This document shows positions 10,701 to 17,779 of a DNA stretch of 64,000 bases, piece by piece (within the stretch, counting starts at the first letter, position 1; every line of letters begins with the position of its first letter). The DNA lies in assembly GCA_002308915.1 (NCBI GenBank), contig DBWI01000014.1, positions 1 to 64,000 on the forward strand. Reading direction: 5' to 3'. The position numbers and the translations under genes are program-made. A model generated the notes under the pieces. That model had not been told where the DNA came from. It ran no database searches and saw nothing but the letters and a program-made list of their open reading frames with translations. Source of the stretch: Christensenella sp. UBA1242 (lineage in GTDB: Bacteria > Bacillota > Clostridia > Christensenellales > UBA1242).

Positions 10701-11055
10701 ATGCTGCTTTTACACCGTAGTTTACCATGGCAGTTTTGGTTGCATTATCATATTTACCTTTGTTTGCTGGGTTTGCAGCAGCATTTGCACCTGCATTGTT
10801 TGCATTGGCCACTTGGTTGTTTTGAGCATTAACAATTTGTTCATTGTTGTTGCCATGCCCATCATTTTCTAAAAAATCACCAATATCTATTTCGCCATCA
10901 ACATCAATGTTAACTTCTCCACCATCATCAGGCGGAACAGCATATACTTGTTGTGCATTTGTTGAAAAACAATTTATTAACAAACCAAATGAACAAGCCA
11001 AAAGAGTAAATACTAATGATAAAAATATAAAACTTTTTTTATTTTTATTAATCAT
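4729..11055 (-). CDS. Giant secreted cohesin/dockerin, InlB-repeat, LRR protein
   Basis: A 2108-residue extracellular protein. In order: signal peptide (about 1-39); Ala/Asn-rich stretch; helical domain with coiled coil (about 180-245); GLUG-type repeats (about 555-805, with GGIVGEN and GGLVGLN); a Cys-pair region (about 1095-1205, CSICG, CINCG, CVKC), probably metal binding; a cohesin-like beta domain (about 1230-1350); a dockerin type I module (about 1360-1430) with two Ca-binding loops, DVNDDEVLDLVD and DVNLDGSIDISD; InlB/Listeria-Bacteroides repeats (about 1480-1860); and a BspA-like LRR end (about 1985-2060). SD AAGGAGG. Its start overlaps the upstream lipoprotein stop by 8 nt, so the two are co-translated. 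Probable adhesin or surface-complex part; ligand unknown. Confidence 0.85.
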   Translation of the reverse strand: MINKNKKSFIFLSLVFTLLACSFGLLINCFSTNAQQVYAVPPDDGGEVNIDVDGEIDIGDFLENDGHGNNNEQIVNAQNNQVANANNAGANAAANPANKGKYDNATKTAMVNYGVKAASSLNDMIYDAVTKDGAVDWLKYSVNIIKSGAALAATAYFGSPAAGAAVDGAFDMILKWCHIGETSQSELQMMEARLNDQFDKISREIDDVKRQIAELSTKLTEEIDRVLNKIDESFEAYYAKTQVTDFIYSTSGNFSYNILKNYIYGFEKGNSFGDLATSVTKNASDEEIERTYKNLYKALMGARSNGASYLDMFTEYYIGSNTRQSIGHYYYDYVSSNQSYITDNASLVSLDFASQVYYDYMTMINFIRFISSYQMSQIFLQNSDMTGQARCEAKYYYGEGQDDYLTINEIQNTLNRLDTLQEAAYRQMLKDVEYIVGLGSSYLVKEQDGRQRYVTKNDTNANVFGNVLSGETIYLNQLIVPYCNQFGLDSTLFRYEFYEVVNSNKQYLEEDLTKGYYTIKTYNNFQASLVYKDPVYGDIALYTINFRLYDDSTYLGGKGTIDDPYVIGTTRQFKLIYNETKNDKCYMLVKDLDFGNDKLDPLYSDINQYNGTFDGGGHVIKNVKINVASKDTASIFGVIGGSGVVEYLEFDKISVYEYKTNDDAKKIVAGTIAAVNNGRIISCYVSNSSVEAGRKATETNTEVINKAISMYVGGIVGENYGEVSYCKIESTTVKGSAIRYYSANEDSNNRNSVYGGGLVGLNGGLLKNSYAAASVQIIVKAESYMYAGLSIRYPYINVWAGGITGYATSLKNIKEVFSEVTAISATYDYKNEHALGGSKDNHIESKPHVWVPNQKENDLTSIKAANKNTYQIRTDKKKLEYSFSTEKCTDPEFAEYSKDLVYDGRDRYFVIDNLDVKLVTTTESGSTFQRKVNYTVVGVYGFDSKNTSTTEHALRAITIKIYDVDNNTIYTIENGYYAKKNKVYKIEVPSDYTKTFMQNQEVTLFDVLRTNDLEGEYYNGTKTNVFADATFELDTTQTGSVKGYIRYDNIVEELDFVIKCAEQYDQQKVVVTEYNLSDDGTYVTVYGYKEEWCSICGEKRISYIAKEFATTIVGEREATCSEYGYTGDICVLASETDGILVEDLVVKNGERTALKPHNFDYPRETLASYHDSHGHFCINCGFVEEHMYKTSEIDDKVVCTCVKCEYTTTLDVNSREEIEKLPRVVVQNAYVVPATEQVTVFVDLHANSGITAANFTVNFDSQLTLVSYKLGNILNGRSSIDSFRLYDDHLNVSVAQSGTDYKSDGTILALTFQLPRVKIPADSFYIQVTNKDNKDKFTDQKGNKTDFIAYAGRIIVVSRLPGDVNDDEVLDLVDAVILSNYTVLDSREREEFIARMQQDNQWFDINYGDVNLDGSIDISDIVQILRYTTGGYETTLVSNIFQIVLNHNYQDENGQNVEEDFFVRYDNGTGKFGDIRPLPELQREGYKFVGWFTEYFGKGTQVTNDTLVFYNTNQYRQMLYAYFVPNTITFDANGGVGEKPTLDYQSNFSLSNTYGYNEKYFTKQSQVVFNESGIGTNTSRILTHQLLGWALTPNGEVVYAENDVIDLSKSGYDGVGKLVLYAVWSQEILEPNKPVVEGYTFLNWTASTGEEWDGESQFVITKDTTFYAQWRKNTFSIIYKGNGGKTSSNEIEYTELVTRSVTNYSIPLAENTFSKQGYKFLGWSLDPNATQPTYTDKQVLNQSQTNMMFNYVDNLGYAWLFAVWEGNQYTVVFEKNSTEATGTMDNLVVHCGERYNLPLCTYSGVTNKHFVGWALYPTTAVIYEDGQEVFDLSTTENSTIHLYAVWEYDVYNVIYTMSGYVITVDKVTYNSPYTFRTDFEDILPNYSIVAYYNTYYTKGYQMTNWTLTSDVNVAVELVYDNTKEFYNCRYFHAIKTDNGDCDIKMYTIPKNTKRIIIPHYIKLDDGNIYPVVYIMNKAFYSVTNIQSVETIVLPNTIKEIGRQAFLRVKAKEIYMTNSVTLIKEEAFSGITTLETFVLSHNAEIKNNTFTSTVIQNLLYTGPYSTWSGSSARSVLTRLEVFTNFYYYDPNNYHGTSCWNYNNGVITLY

Positions 11056-13174
11056 TGTTTGTTTCCTCCTTGTAAATTGTTATTGAATTAGACAACATTA
11101 TTGGAGTCATTTTTATAAAATCTTTAACATAATTAGAAGTTTCAAGTATGTCAATTTCATAATCCCCAACAGGCAAGTGCTTATCTACTTGGAATCTAAG
11201 TTCAAACACTTCTGCATAGTTGTTTGAAAGTGTTACTTCATTTGTTGATATCCAAGAAAAACTTAACTGATGATCAACAGAATCAAGTGTTAAATTGTAT
11301 TTGTCTTGAACATTAAACATATTTTTAACAACAATATCACTTAAAGTTAAATTTAGGTTGCTATTGTATGATAAATTGATTTCTAGTGCATTGAATGATG
11401 TTACTGCAATAACATAAACACTAACACTAATATATTGAGTTGTTCCAACTTCAACTTGCGTTGGCTCTATGTAAATAATTGGTGTTTGTATAACTTCATA
11501 AACAGCATAAATATCCATATCTTCTTGAACATTATTAAACTCTTTATCCCAACCTGCAAAAATATAACCTTTTTCTATTGAATCCCAATCAATTTGTATA
11601 TCATTTTCAAGATAAGGTGCTTGGGCACTTGTACCATGATATACTTTTTCAGTTGATATCAATTTTTTGTTGTAATCATAAAAACTAACATTGTATGTTA
11701 ATTCTTTGTATGTTGCAACTACAGTTATGTCTGTTTCAACGTTTGTAAACTCACAACTCCAACCATCAAATGTGTAGCCGTCTCGTGATGGAAGTATTGG
11801 TGCTGTTGCATCGCCGCCTTCGTCAACAACTTGAACTTTTAATTCTGTGTTATCATAATCAACAAAAGTTACTGTGTATTGTTTGATGTATACAGCATTA
11901 ATTTCTATGTTTGCTAATATATTTGTCAAATTTCCTTCCCAATGGTCAAATCTGTAACCTGTTCTTGTTGGATCAACAACAGGAACTGTTGCATTTTTGC
12001 CATAGTCGACAACTTGAACTTCATAAACTGAAAAATCATAGTCTAGGAAAAGAACTTCAAATGTTTGAACATATTGAGCATAAATAACCATGTCTGCAAT
12101 TACTTCGCTGAAATCTCTGCTCCAAGAATCAAATCTGTAGCCAGGTCTGTTTGGATTTTCTGGTGCAACTGCTGAATGGCCAACTACAACATTTTGTTCA
12201 TAACAAACCACATCATCAACCAAAACTCCAAGTGGAGTGTTGTCGTAATCTAAAAATTTGACATTAAATGTTTTAAGTCCATAAACTGCCTTAACTACTA
12301 AATCTTCTGTTACATTTGTAAATACATTATTCCAACCATAGTGAATAAAATCAGGTCTTTCTGGTAATTCTGGCGCCGTTGCATCGCCACCTTCATCAAC
12401 AACTTCAACTTTTAATTCTGTGTTATCGTAATCCAAGAAAGTAACTGTGTATTGTCTTACATAAACTGCAACAATATCTATATCTGCCGTTATATTTGTG
12501 TAAGCACCTTCCCAATGATCAAATCTATAATTTTCTCTTGTTGGGTCTTGTGGTGCTGTTGCTGAATGTCCATGTTCTATAACTTGTACAGTTACCATTT
12601 CTCCACCAATATTAACTCCAATTGGTTGATTGTCGTAATTCAAAAATCTTACATTGTATGTTGCTACCCTGTAAGTTGCTTTTACTATTAAATCTTGTGT
12701 TACATTAGAATATTGATTGTCCCAATGATCAAAAACATATTCTTCTCTTGTTGGATTTTGTGGCGCAACCGCATTACTCCCTTCATCAACAACTTGAACT
12801 TTTAGTTCTGTATTATCGTAATCAGCAAAAGTAACTGTCCATTGTTTTACATAAACAGCATTAATAACCAAATCTTCTGTTACATTTGAGAACTCTTTAT
12901 CCCAACTATCAAATCTGTAGCCCGCACGAGTTGGGGTTTGTGGCGCAACTGCTGCATGACCACTTTCAATTTGTTGTTCATAAACAACATTACCGTCTAT
13001 TGTAACGCCAATTTGTGTGTCGTCATGGTCAACAAATTTTACTGAATATGTTGTTGGCGCTGGCTGTTCCTGACAAGAACAAGAGCAAGCAATAAGTACA
13101 TTCGAAAGCAAAGCAATAAAAGCAAAAACAAGTACTATGCTTACAATATTCAAAAACTTGTATCTTTTGTTCAT
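11048..13174 (-). CDS. Repeat lipoprotein with C-terminal cohesin-like domain
   Basis: 708 residues. A lipoprotein signal ends in the lipobox LIAC with Cys30 as the lipidated residue, so the protein is tethered to the outer face of the membrane. Residues about 42-550 are eight InlB B-type repeats of 60-72 residues, each with a DYDNT-like strand, APxxPxRxGYxFDxW and a closing AVY/ATY. Long and short units alternate. The C-terminal part (about 560-700) looks like a cohesin domain. SD AAGGAG. First gene of an operon with the dockerin-bearing giant protein, which suggests a cell-bound anchor for dockerin-carrying partners; that pairing is inference. Confidence 0.8.
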   Translation of the reverse strand: MNKRYKFLNIVSIVLVFAFIALLSNVLIACSCSCQEQPAPTTYSVKFVDHDDTQIGVTIDGNVVYEQQIESGHAAVAPQTPTRAGYRFDSWDKEFSNVTEDLVINAVYVKQWTVTFADYDNTELKVQVVDEGSNAVAPQNPTREEYVFDHWDNQYSNVTQDLIVKATYRVATYNVRFLNYDNQPIGVNIGGEMVTVQVIEHGHSATAPQDPTRENYRFDHWEGAYTNITADIDIVAVYVRQYTVTFLDYDNTELKVEVVDEGGDATAPELPERPDFIHYGWNNVFTNVTEDLVVKAVYGLKTFNVKFLDYDNTPLGVLVDDVVCYEQNVVVGHSAVAPENPNRPGYRFDSWSRDFSEVIADMVIYAQYVQTFEVLFLDYDFSVYEVQVVDYGKNATVPVVDPTRTGYRFDHWEGNLTNILANIEINAVYIKQYTVTFVDYDNTELKVQVVDEGGDATAPILPSRDGYTFDGWSCEFTNVETDITVVATYKELTYNVSFYDYNKKLISTEKVYHGTSAQAPYLENDIQIDWDSIEKGYIFAGWDKEFNNVQEDMDIYAVYEVIQTPIIYIEPTQVEVGTTQYISVSVYVIAVTSFNALEINLSYNSNLNLTLSDIVVKNMFNVQDKYNLTLDSVDHQLSFSWISTNEVTLSNNYAEVFELRFQVDKHLPVGDYEIDILETSNYVKDFIKMTPIMLSNSITIYKEETNND

Positions 13175-13194
13175 AAAGTCTCCTTAACTTTTTT

Positions 13195-13222
13195 ATTATA
13201 CAATAAAAAATTAAAATGTCAA
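13195..13222 (-). promoter_or_regulatory. Promoter of surface operon
   Basis: TTGACA (13217-13222) and TATAAT (13195-13200), both perfect, spaced 16 bp, reading into the lipoprotein gene. Confidence 0.8.
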
Positions 13223-13236
13223 AAATATATTATATC

Positions 13237-13260
13237 AAAAAAACAGCCGGCTGGCTGTTT
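13237..13260 (-). terminator. leuS terminator
   Basis: AAACAGCC/GGCTGTTT stem with a four-base loop and a T7 tail on the minus strand, following the leuS stop. Confidence 0.9.
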
Positions 13261-13265
13261 TAATT

Positions 13266-15677
13266 TTATTGAATTACATTCAAAATTTTGTTTGGTACAT
13301 AAATAACCTTTTTGATTGGCAAGTTTGCATCAATGATATTTTGTGCTTTAACAACTTCCAAAACAGCATCTTGGTTGCTATCTGTTTGAATTGTTACTTT
13401 GCCTTTAAGTTTGCCATTAACTTGAACAGGAATTTCAATCTCTGACATAACAAGATTTTTTTCATCATATTCTGGATATTTTTCATCCAATATATCTGTT
13501 CCAAACACATTTTCAAATATTTCACTTGTTATATGTGGTGCCATTGGGTTAAGAATAACCAAAAATTGTTTTAACTCTTCTTTTGTAATGTATCCATCTT
13601 CTTTAATCTTTTTAAGGAAAATCATACAAGCAGAAATACAAGTGTTAAGTTTAAGATTTTCGTAATCACTTTCTGATTTTTGAATAAGTGTTGCAAGATG
13701 ATAAGCATGCTCTTTTGTTACACCGCCGTCCTTGACAATTTCTTGCAATTTCCATACTTTGTCCAAAAAGTTTACAATACCTTCTATTCCACTATATGTC
13801 CACTTGCAATTATCTTCGTAAGCAGCCAAGAAGTGAACGTGCAATCTTGTTGCATCTGTGCCATATTTTTCGATAACTTCCATTGGTGAAACACCATTTT
13901 TTGAGCTCTTGCTCATCTTTTTGCCTTCGTCGTCTAAAATAAGTCCACTACCCATTTTTCTTAAGAATGGGTCACGAGTTGGCACTGCACCAATTTCGTA
14001 AAGGAAATTTTGCCAGAAGAATGCATACAAAACGTGTCTTGTGATGTGTTCTGTTCCACCTGTATAGCAGTCAACACTTCCCCAATATTTAAGTTTTTCA
14101 AAGTCAGCAAGTTTTTCGCTGTTGTGTGGGTCACAATATCTGAGCCAATACCAACTTGAGCCAGCCCAGTTTGGCATTGTGTCTGTTTCTCTTTTTGCAT
14201 CTCTGCCACACTTTGGACATTTGCAATTAACAAAACTTTCTACTTTTGAAAGTGGGCTGTCGCCTTTTTCATTTGGTAAATAGTCTTTTGTTGCAGGAAG
14301 AACAAGTGGTAAATCTTTTTCGTCAAGTGGAACAATTCCACAATTGTCGCAGAATACAACAGGAATTGGCTCGCCCCAATATCTTTGTCTGTTAAATGGC
14401 CAGTCTTGCATTTTGTAGTTGGTTTGTACTTTGCCATAGCCCTTTGCTACAACCATTTCTCCAATTTTCTTTTTTGCTTCCCTAACTGGCATTCCAGAAA
14501 ATTCTGCAGAGTTGAGCATTTTGCTGTTTGCTTCCAAATAATCGTATTTTTCAACAGCTTGTTTTGAGCAATCGCCGTCAATTACTTGTATCATTTCGAT
14601 ACCAAATTTTTCTGCAAACTCGTAATCCCTTTGGTCGTGACAAGGAACAGCCATAACTGCACCAGTACCATAACCATTAAGAACAAAGTCTGCAATATAT
14701 ACTGGAACTTTTTTGTTTGTGATTGGGTTTATTGCATAAACACCTTCAACTTTTGCCCCTGACTTGTCTTTTACTTGACTAATTCTGTCAAATTCTGTTT
14801 TGAGTGTTGTCTTTTTTTGATATTCAACAATCTCGTCATAGTTTTTGATATGGTCTTTTAATTTTTCTAGTTTTTCATTTTCTGGTGCAAGGACAATAAA
14901 TGTCACACCATAAACTGTTTCTATGCAAGTTGTGTATATTTCTATGTCATCAATGTGATTATCTTTATCATCAACAAGTTTTAACTTGAGTTGAATACCT
15001 TCACTTTTGCCAATCCAATTGCGTTGCGCTTCTTTTAGATAATCCGCCATGTTTATTCTGTCAACATTGCCAAGTAGTTTTTCGCTGTATTCCTTCATTT
15101 TTAGGAACCAAACATCTCTTTGAACTTGAATAACATCTGTTCCACATCTGTCACACTTTCCACCTTGGCTATCTTCATTACTAAGAACTGTTTGACATTT
15201 TGGACAGAAATTTACTGTACCATTCTTTTTATATGCCTTGTCATGTTTGAATAGTTGCAAGAAAATCCATTGTGTCCATTTGTAATATTCTTCATCACTT
15301 GTGCAAAAACATCTATCCCAATCAAAAGAAAGACCAAGTTGTTTTGATTGTCCCATAACAAGATTAAAACCATTTGCAACAAAGTCATGTGGGTCTATGC
15401 CTGTTTTGATTGCAGCATTCTCGGCAGGAAGTCCAAAAGAATCTCCACCAATTGGGAACAAAACATTATATCCCTTAAAACGCTTGTATCTTGCAAGTGC
15501 ATCTGCTGGAACTGTGCCTTTAAGGTGTCCCATGTGAAGCTTGCCACTTATGTTATAAAATTCATACAATACATAATACTTTGGTCTTGGGTCAAAATCT
15601 ATGGCCTTAAATCTGCCATCTTTCTCCCATCTGTCTTGCCATTTTTTTTCTATTGTCTTAAAATCATAAACTGCCAT
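13266..15677 (-). CDS. leuS: Leucyl-tRNA synthetase
   Basis: Charges tRNA-Leu with leucine in the cytoplasm. 803 residues, normal for bacterial LeuRS. Visible: HIGH-type motif HMGH (48-51), a Cys4 zinc site (CPKC...CDRCG), the editing CP1 domain, a second zinc knuckle (CDNC/CPKC), the KMSKS signature near residue 585 and the C-terminal tRNA-binding region. The start MAVYDF is chosen because GGAGAA lies just upstream; the frame is open for 11 more codons without a site. It has its own promoter with a short leader, and I see no T-box or leader peptide. Confidence 0.98.
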   Translation of the reverse strand: MAVYDFKTIEKKWQDRWEKDGRFKAIDFDPRPKYYVLYEFYNISGKLHMGHLKGTVPADALARYKRFKGYNVLFPIGGDSFGLPAENAAIKTGIDPHDFVANGFNLVMGQSKQLGLSFDWDRCFCTSDEEYYKWTQWIFLQLFKHDKAYKKNGTVNFCPKCQTVLSNEDSQGGKCDRCGTDVIQVQRDVWFLKMKEYSEKLLGNVDRINMADYLKEAQRNWIGKSEGIQLKLKLVDDKDNHIDDIEIYTTCIETVYGVTFIVLAPENEKLEKLKDHIKNYDEIVEYQKKTTLKTEFDRISQVKDKSGAKVEGVYAINPITNKKVPVYIADFVLNGYGTGAVMAVPCHDQRDYEFAEKFGIEMIQVIDGDCSKQAVEKYDYLEANSKMLNSAEFSGMPVREAKKKIGEMVVAKGYGKVQTNYKMQDWPFNRQRYWGEPIPVVFCDNCGIVPLDEKDLPLVLPATKDYLPNEKGDSPLSKVESFVNCKCPKCGRDAKRETDTMPNWAGSSWYWLRYCDPHNSEKLADFEKLKYWGSVDCYTGGTEHITRHVLYAFFWQNFLYEIGAVPTRDPFLRKMGSGLILDDEGKKMSKSSKNGVSPMEVIEKYGTDATRLHVHFLAAYEDNCKWTYSGIEGIVNFLDKVWKLQEIVKDGGVTKEHAYHLATLIQKSESDYENLKLNTCISACMIFLKKIKEDGYITKEELKQFLVILNPMAPHITSEIFENVFGTDILDEKYPEYDEKNLVMSEIEIPVQVNGKLKGKVTIQTDSNQDAVLEVVKAQNIIDANLPIKKVIYVPNKILNVIQ

Positions 15678-15700
15678 AATTTTCTCCAATTTCGATTTGT

Positions 15701-15730
15701 ATTTTAGCATTAATTATATATAAAAGTCAA
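15701..15730 (-). promoter_or_regulatory. leuS promoter
   Basis: TTGACT (15725-15730) and TAAAAT (15701-15706), spacer 18 bp, giving an untranslated leader of only about 15-20 nt. Confidence 0.7.
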
Positions 15731-15765
15731 AGAAAATAAAAAAGAGATAATTGATTTATAACATA

Positions 15766-15794
15766 TTGTCAAAAAAATATTGTTATGCTATACT
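15766..15794 (+). promoter_or_regulatory. Promoter of 121-residue protein gene
   Basis: TTGTCA (15766-15771), 17-bp spacer, TATACT (15789-15794). The expected start of transcription is near 15801, which rules out translation from the in-frame ATG at 15784 region. Confidence 0.75.
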
Positions 15795-15815
15795 AATTCA
15801 CAAAGAAGGTACATT

Positions 15816-16181
15816 ATGAATTACAATTATTACTCAATGCCATTTTTGAAAAAACAAACATACTATCCAAACGAATTGTATGTTTCAAAAATTGTAAAAA
15901 TAAAATCAAAAAGTGAATTTGATGTTATAAAAGTTGGAATTTTTGCAAAACTTGAAAATAATGAATTTTTAAATATTACAACTGGTATTGTTTTTAAGCC
16001 ATTTAATGAAAATTCTCAAAAATGTGAGTATTATGTTTTGGAAGAAAACAGCAAATGTCTTTCGGATATTATTGTTGATGATTACGTAAGAAAGGTTGGC
16101 ATGTCTTTTGAAGCAGTTGAATGGTTGGAAAAAGATTTTAATCAAAAAATTTATTCAAAAAAAACTAGCTTAGAAAAATAA
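15816..16181 (+). CDS. Hypothetical 121-residue protein
   Basis: Small soluble protein with a Tyr/Asn-rich start (MNYNYYSMPF) and mixed beta/alpha character. No known domain is recognised. The start follows an AGAAGG site and a well-formed promoter, and the gene is closed by a clear terminator, so it is a genuine single-gene unit between leuS and the SDR gene. Confidence 0.7.
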   Translation: MNYNYYSMPFLKKQTYYPNELYVSKIVKIKSKSEFDVIKVGIFAKLENNEFLNITTGIVFKPFNENSQKCEYYVLEENSKCLSDIIVDDYVRKVGMSFEAVEWLEKDFNQKIYSKKTSLEK

Positions 16182-16205
16182 AAAATCCCAAATGGGATTT
16201 TTTTT
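16182..16205. terminator. Bidirectional terminator between convergent genes
   Basis: AAAATCCCA/TGGGATTTT stem flanked by A and T runs; serves the plus-strand gene ending at 16181 and the minus-strand SDR gene ending at 16214. Confidence 0.85.
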
Positions 16206-16213
16206 GATGTCTT

Positions 16214-17017
16214 TTAATCAAAGTAATTATTCTTTTTGAATAATGCCTTAAAGAACTTTCCAAAAGCTCTACGAGTTGAAAGCCAAACAATTTTGCTGTT
16301 ATTCTTTTTGTTTTTTAACATTCTTGGAACAACATATTTTGAGATTGTTTCTGGATAATCTCCCAAAATATTATATACCTTTTTAACCTTGTCACTAAGT
16401 TCAACTTTTGTTTTGCCACCATTTGCTTCTTTTAGAAAATCTGTTATCATGATTCCTGGTGTGAGCAACATTACTTGAACTTTGTCGTTGTAATGACTAT
16501 CACATTCTTTAGCAAGTGCTTCTGTGAAATATGTTATTGCTCTTTTTGCTGTACCATAAATTGTTAAGCCAGTTTTCATTGCATCATTACTGCCATAACC
16601 TTCTATGTTGTAAATTTGTCCAAAACCTTGTTCAACCATGTGAGCAAATGCGATTCTGGAACCATTGATTGCACCCTTTAGGTCAACATTAAGCAAAAAA
16701 TCTATGTCTTGTTCGGTAAGCATACATACAGGTAAGTCTGGTTGATTGACTCCTGCATTATTTATCCAAATATCCACTGCTCCAAAAGTTTGTTTTGATT
16801 GCTCCCACAAATTTTCTAGCATATCACTTTTTGTAACATCGCAAACAACTGTTAAAACTTTGCCTTTTCCTTCAATTTTTTCAAGTTCTTTTTTTGCTTT
16901 ATCCAAACTTTCTTGTTTTAGGTCGCTAAGCACAACATTGCAACCATATTTACGGAAATCTTTTGCCATTGCAAAACCAAAACCACGAGCTGAGCCTGTT
17001 ATTACTATTGTTTTCAT
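16214..17017 (-). CDS. Short-chain dehydrogenase/reductase
   Basis: 267-residue NAD(P)-dependent oxidoreductase. The Rossmann glycine motif TGSARGFG is at 7-14, NNAG lies near residue 85 and the catalytic YGTAK near 150. The segment before the catalytic Tyr, IEGYGSND, resembles the NMDGAGSGG stretch of the NYC1/NOL (chlorophyll b reductase-like) SDR branch rather than the classical SS.G motif. No chlorophyll chemistry is implied; the substrate is unknown. SD AAGGAG; stands alone. Confidence 0.85.
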   Translation of the reverse strand: MKTIVITGSARGFGFAMAKDFRKYGCNVVLSDLKQESLDKAKKELEKIEGKGKVLTVVCDVTKSDMLENLWEQSKQTFGAVDIWINNAGVNQPDLPVCMLTEQDIDFLLNVDLKGAINGSRIAFAHMVEQGFGQIYNIEGYGSNDAMKTGLTIYGTAKRAITYFTEALAKECDSHYNDKVQVMLLTPGIMITDFLKEANGGKTKVELSDKVKKVYNILGDYPETISKYVVPRMLKNKKNNSKIVWLSTRRAFGKFFKALFKKNNYFD

Positions 17018-17063
17018 ATTTTCTCCTTACTTTTGTATTTTAATATTTTTTGCAAATAAAATC

Positions 17064-17091
17064 AAAAAAAAGAGACATAAATCTCTTTTTT
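17064..17091 (-). terminator. Terminator of two-TM protein gene
   Basis: AAAAAAGAGA/TCTCTTTTTT stem with T run on the minus strand after the stop at 17101. Confidence 0.75.
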
Positions 17092-17100
17092 GTTTGTAAT

Positions 17101-17643
17101 TTATAAATCTTTTTCGTTATCTTCTATTTGTTTTGATGTGCCTAATTCTTTTTTTGTTGTGTATTTTGCAATAACTTCATCTTTGGCTTGTTCAACTTGA
17201 AAGTCTTCGTTCTGAATTAAATCTTCTTCACTTTCTAATTCATTTGATTGTTGAAATGAACCTTGTATTTCCCAAGAAAGACGATTTGCTTTGTCTCTTA
17301 AGTCATATATTTTTTCTGCTCTACTTCTTTGTATTTTGTCTGAAACATCTATGTATAATACTGGACCACCACCAACAAGTGCACCACCTGCCATAAGTGT
17401 TATTGATAAAGCAATAAGTGGAAGTGGAAATGCTCCAAGAATGCAAGGTATTAACAACACTACACCTATCCCAAATGTTAACACTGACAATAAAAATGTG
17501 TTTGCACCGCTGCGGCCGTTACGCAAAAAGTCGCAAACTTCACGCAACCAACCTCTTTTGCTTGAATTTCTGTTCTTTTGTTCAAGTTTGTGTATTTTCT
17601 CTTGAATTTTTTCAATTTGTTTTTGTCTTTTATCAAATTCCAT
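17101..17643 (-). CDS. Two-TM membrane protein with coiled-coil N-terminus
   Basis: 180 residues: a charged, helical N-terminus (about 1-30, Lys/Gln/Glu-rich), two hydrophobic segments (about 50-75 and 78-100) separated by a short Pro-containing turn, and a long charged C-terminal tail (about 105-180). Unknown function. SD GAGGTAA precedes the start. It is divergent from the phosphohexomutase gene. Confidence 0.7.
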   Translation of the reverse strand: MEFDKRQKQIEKIQEKIHKLEQKNRNSSKRGWLREVCDFLRNGRSGANTFLLSVLTFGIGVVLLIPCILGAFPLPLIALSITLMAGGALVGGGPVLYIDVSDKIQRSRAEKIYDLRDKANRLSWEIQGSFQQSNELESEEDLIQNEDFQVEQAKDEVIAKYTTKKELGTSKQIEDNEKDL

Positions 17644-17746
17644 GATAATTTACCTCATCTGTTTTTATTATATCATACGCAAATTGCTCTGGTCAATACA
17701 TAAAAAACAATAAACCTGTTTTTTGATTTTCAATTTTTGATTATTG

Positions 17747-17755
17747 TGATATAAT
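17747..17755 (+). promoter_or_regulatory. Extended -10 promoter of phosphohexomutase gene
   Basis: TGATATAAT, an extended -10 with perfect TATAAT; the -35 (TTTTCA, 17727-17732) is weak. Confidence 0.55.
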
Positions 17756-17779
17756 CAACCAAAAGGAAACAAAAGAAAA

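Noticed and set aside
15678..15765. Leader peptide or T-box for leuS
   Set aside because: The leuS promoter leaves only a 15-20 nt leader, with no Leu-codon run or terminator.
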